A DNA stretch of 44,541 bases from Desulfobacteraceae bacterium (GTDB taxonomy: Bacteria > Desulfobacterota > Desulfobacteria > Desulfobacterales > SKZT01), in NCBI GenBank assembly GCA_011389745.1, contig JAABTQ010000024.1:1-44541 (forward strand), written 5' to 3'. Both the position numbers and the translations under genes were made by a program. Positions within the stretch are counted from its first letter, which is position 1. Every line of letters starts with the position of its first letter. Positions 19,621 to 26,165 of the stretch are shown here, piece by piece. Under the pieces are notes generated by a model. That model worked only from the letters and a program-made list of their open reading frames with translations, made no database searches and was not told where the DNA came from.

Positions 19621-21783
19621 GTGAATCCCAATAACAGATACTGGTGGTTTGTTGTTGTTTCATTTACCATTGCTTTTGCGTTGGTAATCAGCCTTGGTTT
19701 TTTTCTTTGGCAACAACTTTCGGCTGCGGAAACGCAGCTTATTCTTCAAATACTCAAAGACCGGTTTATCTATGTTTTCGGCTTGATATTCGTTCTGCTG
19801 GCCGGTTTGGGATTCATTCTGGACGCCATTTTTAACAATTATATTATCCCCATCAATAAACTTACCGAAGAAATTACCCTGATCAATTCCGTGAATCCTT
19901 CCCACCGAATAAAAGTGGAGGGCAGCAAAGAGATCATGCGCCTGGTTAATGCTATCAATGTAGGTGCAAACCGTGCGCAGGATCTAAGGGGAAATGTGGA
20001 ACAAAAAATCCAGATGGCCAAGGCTGATCTTGAAGAAGAAAAAAATCTTTTAGCGGCTTTTATGGCCGAGCTTCCTGAAGGGGTTTTGATTTGCAATGCA
20101 GAAGGTCGGATTCTTTTTTATAACAAACGTGCAAAAGAGTTTTTAGAAGGACAGAGTGAAAATGATTCGCCGTTGAACAAATCCGGCCGTTTCATAGGGC
20201 TTGGACGCTCAGTATTTGGAGTCATTGATAAAAGTGTCATTGTCCATGCGCTTGATGAGATTGCCGAAAAACTCAAACGTGAAGAGATGAATATTGCCGT
20301 ATACTTTGTCATTGTGGGCAAAGAAAGCAATTTGCTTCGTGTTGAGGCTGTTCCCATATTAAATCAGCAAAGGCAACTTACCGGCTTTATCATGATTTTT
20401 TATGATATTACCCAACAACTTCAGGTGGATAGTCGGGTCGACTTTCTGTTAAAAAATCTTTCAAGAGGTATCAGGGCATCGGTGGCAAGTATTCGGGCAG
20501 CGATCGAAGCCATTCTGGAATACCCTCATATGGGTCAGGAACAGCTCACAAAATTCAACAAGATCATACACAAAGAGTCACTTGCCCTGGGGGTTATATT
20601 AGATAACGCCGCAATAGATTATTCAAGCCATGTGAAAACCGAGTGGCCGCTGGTTAAAATGCCGGCGCAGGATCTGGTGGAAACCATTGCCAAAAGGGCG
20701 GATAATGTGCTTGGCATTCAAGTTTCCGTTGAGTCGAATGATTTGGAAGAATGGGTCAGGGTTGACAGCTACTCAATTATTATGGCCATTATTTATGTCC
20801 TGAATCAGCTTAAGAATGAGATGGGAGGCCGGAATTTTTCTTGTACGCTTGGGAGAAAAGGGAGATTTGTCAATATTGATCTTTTATGGGAGGGTAGTTC
20901 CATTAAAATGGAAACCCTAAAAAAATGGGATGAACAACCTTTGATGATTGAGGATGAAGGAATACCCCTCACACTCAAAGAAGTCGTCGGGCATCATGAG
21001 GCGGAAATCTGGTCCTATTCCTGCCGGGATGCGGAAAACCAGTCATATTTGCGAATTTGTCTTCCTGCGGTTGAAGTCGTTGAATCCGATAACATTCGAA
21101 CCATGACCATTGTTCCGGAAAGCCGCCCTGAGTTCTACGATTTTGATCTGTTCAATCAGCCCGATCAAACTCCTGAATTGGATAACCAGCCGCTGTCGTC
21201 ATTGACATATACGGTTTTTGACACCGAAACCACGGGTCTGGATACGCGGGGAGGGGATGAAATTATTGCCATAGGGGCTGTCAGAGTCGTCAATGGCCGT
21301 ATTCTTCATGAGGAAATTTTTGATCAACTCATCGATCCAAAACGTCACGTACCCATAGAATCGATTAAAATTCACGGGATTCAGCCGGAAATGCTTCAGG
21401 GGCAACCGCTCATCCAACAGGTACTTCCATTATTTAATCAATTTTCCGAAGAAACCATTCTTGTGGCCCATAATGCGGCATTTGATATGCGGATGCTTGA
21501 ATTAAAAGAAAATCAGACAGGGATAAAAATTACAAATCCCGTGCTTGATACGCTGCTTCTGGCTGCCGTGGTGCACCCCGCCCAGGAAAACCAAAACCTT
21601 GAGGCCATTGCCAAGCGCCTTGGAATCAGTATTGTGGGCAGGCATACTGCTTTGGGAGATGCTCTTGCCACGGCTGAAGTCTTTTTAAAATTTCTACCGC
21701 TCTTAGCGCAACAAGGTATCCATACGCTAAAAGAAGCGCGGTTGGCCTCTAAAAAAACCATGTATGCCAGATTGAAATATTAA
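19621..21783 (+). CDS. membrane sensor with degenerate histidine-kinase core fused to a DEDDh 3'-5' exonuclease
   Basis: The 720-residue product has two membrane segments (about 9-31 and 49-72), a HAMP-like linker, a PAS-like domain (about 145-265), a region shaped like a HisKA/HATPase pair (about 265-490) and a C-terminal DnaQ-type exonuclease (about 526-715). The kinase core looks dead: where SHELRTPL would stand the sequence reads SRGIRASV, with Arg at residue 282 replacing the phosphoacceptor His, and N-box and DxGxG motifs are absent. The nuclease looks intact: D534 and E536 in FDTETTG, D622 in HNAAFD, and H675 and D680 in GRHTALGDA. A stand-alone exonuclease of this family is common beside DUF294 and SSS genes in acetate loci; here it is tethered to a membrane sensor. 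The GTG start follows GGGGG. The in vivo substrate is unknown. Confidence 0.88.
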   Translation: MNPNNRYWWFVVVSFTIAFALVISLGFFLWQQLSAAETQLILQILKDRFIYVFGLIFVLLAGLGFILDAIFNNYIIPINKLTEEITLINSVNPSHRIKVEGSKEIMRLVNAINVGANRAQDLRGNVEQKIQMAKADLEEEKNLLAAFMAELPEGVLICNAEGRILFYNKRAKEFLEGQSENDSPLNKSGRFIGLGRSVFGVIDKSVIVHALDEIAEKLKREEMNIAVYFVIVGKESNLLRVEAVPILNQQRQLTGFIMIFYDITQQLQVDSRVDFLLKNLSRGIRASVASIRAAIEAILEYPHMGQEQLTKFNKIIHKESLALGVILDNAAIDYSSHVKTEWPLVKMPAQDLVETIAKRADNVLGIQVSVESNDLEEWVRVDSYSIIMAIIYVLNQLKNEMGGRNFSCTLGRKGRFVNIDLLWEGSSIKMETLKKWDEQPLMIEDEGIPLTLKEVVGHHEAEIWSYSCRDAENQSYLRICLPAVEVVESDNIRTMTIVPESRPEFYDFDLFNQPDQTPELDNQPLSSLTYTVFDTETTGLDTRGGDEIIAIGAVRVVNGRILHEEIFDQLIDPKRHVPIESIKIHGIQPEMLQGQPLIQQVLPLFNQFSEETILVAHNAAFDMRMLELKENQTGIKITNPVLDTLLLAAVVHPAQENQNLEAIAKRLGISIVGRHTALGDALATAEVFLKFLPLLAQQGIHTLKEARLASKKTMYARLKY

Positions 21784-21810
21784 AATTGCGAAACCCATAA
21801 AGGAGTTTCC

Positions 21811-24141
21811 ATGAGCGACCAGGCTTTTGAATTTTTATCAGAAGTTTCCCCTTTCTCAGACCTTCCCAAAGATGAGTTAATAAATTACGCCAGAAGGATC
21901 TGGATTGAAAAAAAATCAAAAGGTACATTGCTTTATTCACAGGGAAAAACCCCTGTGGAGCACCTGATCATTGTCAACAGCGGTTCGCTTGAAGCGTATC
22001 ATGAGATCGGAGGTAAAAAAAGCTTCAGTGTTTTTCTCCACAGGACCGATTTGTTTGGGGGAGTTTCCATATGGATGAATGCAGCCATCTCTTTTCGGAC
22101 GCTGGTCGTGGAAAAAGATGCCAGTTATTATGTCATGCCTAAGAAAACCTTCCTGGATATTTGCAATCGCCATGAGTCGATAAAAGATTTTTTTATTGAT
22201 ATTTACAGTACAAGAATGCTCGATGATTCTTACATCTCAACCCTGGCAACGGAACAGACTTTTCAGTTTCTATCAAGCGTGGTTCCTTTTTCATTTCTCC
22301 CTGATGATGAAATTGAAAGTGTTGCGGCAAAACTTTCCATTGTCCATTATCCCAAAGGTTCCATCACATGCATTCAGGGACAGACAAAACTGGATTATTT
22401 GTATATTATCCAAAGAGGTGCGGCTGAGCGTTACTATGAGGAAAACAACCAGAAAAGCCTCCGCGCGCTTTTGGGAGAAGGTGACATTTACGGAGGCATT
22501 ACACTTCTTGTTAATAATGGAATTGCCGTAAGAACATTAAAATGCACAGAAGATTGCTACTTTTACATTCTCCCCAAAAAAGATTTTTTATCCCTTTGCT
22601 CCAAATATGAATCATATTCCGAATATTTCACCGATACATTCGGAAAACGAATGCTGGACAGGTCTTACGCGTCTATCGTATCAAAGACTTTACATCCCGG
22701 GCATGATGAACAACAGTTTTTCAACCAGCCTGTTGATACCATTTACAATCAGGATCTGGTAAGTTGCGGTTCGTCGGTTTCCATCCGGGAAGCTGCCAAG
22801 GTTATGACCAGGCACCGGTGCAGTTCCATATTTGTGCGATCTTCGGAAAAGGGGTTCGTGGGTGTGATCACAGATTCGGATCTGAGAAAAAAAGTCATTG
22901 CGGAAGGATATGATATCAATTACCCGGTTGCCGAGATTATGTCGTCTCCGATCAGTTTAATTCCCAAAGAGGCGTTGATTTTTGAAGCCATGATGGTGAT
23001 GAGCCAGAAAGGCATCAAGCACCTGGCGGTGACGGATTCTGATGAAAAGGTCATCGGGGTTGTTACCGATCGCGACCTTCTCAATGCACAGGGTCAATCG
23101 CCTTTCTTTTTAATTCGGGAAATTTCCGAAACTTCCACCCTGGATGGAATAATCGATAAACATAACCAGCTTCCCGGTGTTATTAAATCACTCATTCATG
23201 GTGGTGCCAAAGCCAAAAACGTGACACGACTGATCACAACCATTTCAGACACCATTTTAAATAAATTTATCGCAATGGCCATCAAAGACCTTGGAGATCC
23301 TCCAGCCGAATTTGTGTTTATGATCATGGGAAGTGAAGGAAGGAAAGAGCAGACCCTGAAAACCGACCAGGACAATGCCATTGTGTATCGGGATGTGAAC
23401 AAAGATTCTGAAAGTCAGGTTCAGGAATATTTTTTACAACTTGGTGAAAAGGTTTGTTCCTGGCTGGATCAGGCAGGTTACGCATTCTGCGAAGGCGACA
23501 ATATGGCCAAAAATCCGAAATGGTGCCAACCTTTATCTGTCTGGAAAGAGTATTTTTCATCCTGGATTTATTCCGGAGGTCCTGAAGAGCTTCTAAAATC
23601 GAGTATTTTTTTCGATTTTAAAGGTGCATACGGAGATATGAAAATCATTGAAGAATTGCGTCAGTTTTTATTTGACTCTTTGAAAGGTTGGGCGGGTTTT
23701 TTTAGGAACATGGCTGAAAACGCATTATATTTCAAGCCTCCCATTGGCTTTTTCCGCAATTTCGTGGTGGAATCCCGAGGGGAGCATCGCGATGCCTTTG
23801 ATGTTAAAGCGGCCATGCAGCCTGTTGTGGATTTTGCGCGAATCTATGCCTTGAAAAACAAAATCGATGAAACTAACACCCAGGATCGGCTATTTCAGCT
23901 TTACCAAAAAAAAGCTCTTCCATGGCAGGACTATAATGAACTTGACCAGGCCTACGGGTTTTTGATGCAACTGAGGTTTGTCCGGCAAATTTCAGCCATC
24001 ATGGATGAAAAGGCTAAACCGGATAATTATATCAATCCAAAGAAACTTTCTCGTATCGAACAGACCATGCTGAAAGAAATTTTTAACCGGATTGAAAAAC
24101 TTCAGGCTAAGCTTGGCTTTGAATTTACGGGGATCGGGTAA
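21811..24141 (+). CDS. double cNMP-fold, CBS-pair, DUF294 nucleotidyltransferase-like protein
   Basis: The 776-residue protein has two consecutive cyclic-nucleotide-fold domains (about 5-140 and 148-290) that are clear internal duplicates: both have FLS.V.PFS.LP.DE, PKK.FL and RMLD.SY. A CBS pair follows (about 310-430), then the DUF294 nucleotidyltransferase-like domain with GSEGRKEQTLKTDQDNA (G507-S508, D519 and D521 as the metal pair) and the DUF294 C-terminal helices. GlnD/GlnE-like nucleotidylyl transfer to a protein is the usual proposal. The cNMP cassettes lack the canonical FGE glutamate (LFGGVS, IYGGIT), so ordinary cAMP may not be the ligand. It starts 27 bases after the exonuclease fusion with AAAGGAG upstream. 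Related genes with one cNMP domain sit in CrbS/ActP acetate loci. Confidence 0.92.
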   Translation: MSDQAFEFLSEVSPFSDLPKDELINYARRIWIEKKSKGTLLYSQGKTPVEHLIIVNSGSLEAYHEIGGKKSFSVFLHRTDLFGGVSIWMNAAISFRTLVVEKDASYYVMPKKTFLDICNRHESIKDFFIDIYSTRMLDDSYISTLATEQTFQFLSSVVPFSFLPDDEIESVAAKLSIVHYPKGSITCIQGQTKLDYLYIIQRGAAERYYEENNQKSLRALLGEGDIYGGITLLVNNGIAVRTLKCTEDCYFYILPKKDFLSLCSKYESYSEYFTDTFGKRMLDRSYASIVSKTLHPGHDEQQFFNQPVDTIYNQDLVSCGSSVSIREAAKVMTRHRCSSIFVRSSEKGFVGVITDSDLRKKVIAEGYDINYPVAEIMSSPISLIPKEALIFEAMMVMSQKGIKHLAVTDSDEKVIGVVTDRDLLNAQGQSPFFLIREISETSTLDGIIDKHNQLPGVIKSLIHGGAKAKNVTRLITTISDTILNKFIAMAIKDLGDPPAEFVFMIMGSEGRKEQTLKTDQDNAIVYRDVNKDSESQVQEYFLQLGEKVCSWLDQAGYAFCEGDNMAKNPKWCQPLSVWKEYFSSWIYSGGPEELLKSSIFFDFKGAYGDMKIIEELRQFLFDSLKGWAGFFRNMAENALYFKPPIGFFRNFVVESRGEHRDAFDVKAAMQPVVDFARIYALKNKIDETNTQDRLFQLYQKKALPWQDYNELDQAYGFLMQLRFVRQISAIMDEKAKPDNYINPKKLSRIEQTMLKEIFNRIEKLQAKLGFEFTGIG

Positions 24142-25236
24142 ATGACTATTAAAAAAATTTACATTGATCGCTCCGTTCAAAACATCTCTCAGGTGCATAG
24201 CATATGCGATCGCCTCAAATGCCCGGTTAATGTAGTTGACGACGTCAGGGAAATTTACGAGCACCTTGCCAATGAAAATGACCCGGTAGGCCGGGGCAAG
24301 GAAATACTTTATCTGACCCAAAATAAAGGCGCTTTTTTAAAAAACTGCCCGGGCACTCAGAATTATATTTGTTGCGGGTATCAGATTCTTCATATCGGCA
24401 CATTTTGTACCATGGACTGCTCCTATTGTATTTTACAGTCTTATTTTCATCCTCCGCTTTTGCAGTTTTTTGTTAATCATGATGCTTTGATGGAAGAACT
24501 CGACAGCGTTTTTGCCCAAAAAAAAAACTTACGAATCGGGACAGGGGAATTCACGGACAGTATGATTTGGGAATTCTGGACTGATCTGTCGCAACTGCTG
24601 ATTCCGGCTTTTTCCAGGCAAAACCATTCGGTGCTGGAATTAAAAACAAAAACCACCGCAATAGACAATATCAGGGACATACAGCACAACCGAAAGACAA
24701 TTCTGTCATGGTCGTTAAACACTGAAGAGGTAATCCGAACTCAGGAACGAAAAACATCTTCCTTGACATCCAGGCTGGAAGCCGCTGAAAGATGCCAAAA
24801 ATGGGGATACCCTTTATCTTTTCATTTTGACCCCATGGTGATTTATCCCGGTTGTGAAAAAGATTATGAAAACGTGGTTGAAAAACTTTTTTCCCACATT
24901 CGCCCGGAAAATATCGTATGGATCAGTTTGGGAACATTTCGCTTTATGCCATCATTAAAGCCGATTATTCAAAAGCGATTTCCGGATTCTAAAATCGTAT
25001 ATGGAGAATTCATTCGTGGAATGGACGGCAAAATGAGGTATTTTAAGCCCCTGAGAATCCAACTTTACAAGACAATAATCAGCCATATCAGAAAAATTGC
25101 TCCTGAGGTTCTCTTATATTTTTGCATGGAGGATGAAAATGTATGGAAAAAAACCTTTGGCTTTGTCCCGGCAGACCGTGGCGGATTGCCGGAAATGCTG
25201 GATAAGAGCGCGGAAAAGATATGCAACCTGGGATAG
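24142..25236 (+). CDS. spore-photoproduct-lyase-like radical SAM protein
   Basis: The 364-residue product has the radical SAM cluster motif CTMDCSYC (C89, C93, C96; CxxxCxxC), preceded by NYICCGYQILHIGTFC as in the SplB group, and downstream TGEFTDSM and LELKTKT segments of the same fold. Authentic spore photoproduct lyase repairs UV lesions in spores; this organism shows no sign of sporulating, and such homologues in non-spore formers have no settled function. Its ATG directly follows the stop of the DUF294 gene, so it is certainly in the same transcript. The following nuclease gene overlaps its 3' end. I am sure of the superfamily and reasonably sure of the SPL subgroup, not of the reaction. 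Confidence 0.85.
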   Translation: MTIKKIYIDRSVQNISQVHSICDRLKCPVNVVDDVREIYEHLANENDPVGRGKEILYLTQNKGAFLKNCPGTQNYICCGYQILHIGTFCTMDCSYCILQSYFHPPLLQFFVNHDALMEELDSVFAQKKNLRIGTGEFTDSMIWEFWTDLSQLLIPAFSRQNHSVLELKTKTTAIDNIRDIQHNRKTILSWSLNTEEVIRTQERKTSSLTSRLEAAERCQKWGYPLSFHFDPMVIYPGCEKDYENVVEKLFSHIRPENIVWISLGTFRFMPSLKPIIQKRFPDSKIVYGEFIRGMDGKMRYFKPLRIQLYKTIISHIRKIAPEVLLYFCMEDENVWKKTFGFVPADRGGLPEMLDKSAEKICNLG

Positions 25237-25891
25237 AGCTAATTCATTATTCTTTTTTTTAACATGGATTTTTCTGTGGTTTCTGTTTCTTCCGGTCAAC
25301 TCTTACGCAAAGGAGTGGGTTAAGGCCAAATGGGTTGCGGATGGTGACACGATTGTTCTGGAAAATGGAGATTTAATCAGATATATCGGAATTGATGCTC
25401 CTGAAATCGACCACAAGACAAATATGGCGGAACCCTATGGAATTATTGCCAGGGAATTGAACAAAAAACTGGTTTTATCTGAAAACCTGCACCTTGTATT
25501 TGATCAGCGGCAACAAGATCGGTATGGCAGAAGGCTCGCATACGTGTTCCTGGAAAGTGGTATATTTGTCAATCAAGTCCTCATTGAAAATGGTTATGCA
25601 ATTTACTTGTATCATAAAGCCAATCTGAAATATCAGGACGTGCTGCTGAAAAAGCAGCAAGAGGCTATGACGTCCAAAAGAGGTGTTTGGAAAAATTGGC
25701 GTGAGAAGGCGGAGCGTTATATTGGAAACATTAATTCAAAACGGTTCCACATTCCTGCATGTCCATATGGTAAAAAAACTGTGCCAAAGAACATTGTGTT
25801 ATTTGAAAGCGCCTGGGATGCTTTTTGGCAAGGGTATTCACCCTGCGGGCAATGTCTGAACATTGGAGAATTTACATCCCATGACCCCTGA
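25139..25891 (+). CDS. staphylococcal-nuclease-like (SNase) protein, probably exported
   Basis: The SNase-fold core is visible in KAKWVADGDTIVLENGDLIRYIGIDAPEID, VFDQRQQDRYGRRLAYVFL and VNQVLIENGYA, with Asp, Arg and Glu at the expected catalytic and calcium-binding places. A hydrophobic stretch (about residues 39-57, LFFFLTWIFLWFLFLP, then NSYA) looks like a signal or anchor. The start is uncertain. The ATG at 25139 has GGAGG 6 bases upstream but gives a long leader before the hydrophobic segment and overlaps the radical SAM gene by 98 bases. A C-terminal segment with HIPACPYGKK and SPCGQC resembles the Ada/SNase-associated metal-binding repeat. It probably degrades or nicks nucleic acid in the envelope; the link to acetate genes is positional only. 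Confidence 0.83.
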   Translation: MYGKKPLALSRQTVADCRKCWIRARKRYATWDRANSLFFFLTWIFLWFLFLPVNSYAKEWVKAKWVADGDTIVLENGDLIRYIGIDAPEIDHKTNMAEPYGIIARELNKKLVLSENLHLVFDQRQQDRYGRRLAYVFLESGIFVNQVLIENGYAIYLYHKANLKYQDVLLKKQQEAMTSKRGVWKNWREKAERYIGNINSKRFHIPACPYGKKTVPKNIVLFESAWDAFWQGYSPCGQCLNIGEFTSHDP

Positions 25892-26165
25892 AATGATAAA
25901 AAACAAACGGTTGTTTTGCCTTTTTTTACTGGGTTGTCTGATATTTAACCATCCCATCATCTCATTGTTCAACCATGAAATATTTATTTTCGGAGTTCCT
26001 CTTTTGTTCGTATTTTTATTTTGTGCATGGGCCTTGATCATCATTGCAATGGCGTTAATAACCCGAAAACCTCCAAAGATGCATCATAAACAAACCGATG
26101 CGCCAAAATCCCATGAAAAAGAATCTGGTTTACCGTATACTTCGAATCAAGGACCGTCATGCTAG
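25881..26165 (+). CDS. small membrane protein upstream of the sensor kinase
   Basis: The 94-residue product has two hydrophobic segments (about 11-28 and 34-60) and a polar, Lys/His-rich C-terminal tail. Its ATG overlaps the nuclease stop and its 3' end overlaps the start of the kinase gene by 7 bases, so it is co-translated with both. Small two-span proteins of this type (DUF3311-like) often precede SSS-family permeases and may be a subunit of the SLC5 domain of the kinase. No ribosome site stands at good spacing; GGAG is 12 bases upstream, which fits coupling. Not assigned to a family with confidence. Confidence 0.68.
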   Translation: MTPEMIKNKRLFCLFLLGCLIFNHPIISLFNHEIFIFGVPLLFVFLFCAWALIIIAMALITRKPPKMHHKQTDAPKSHEKESGLPYTSNQGPSC

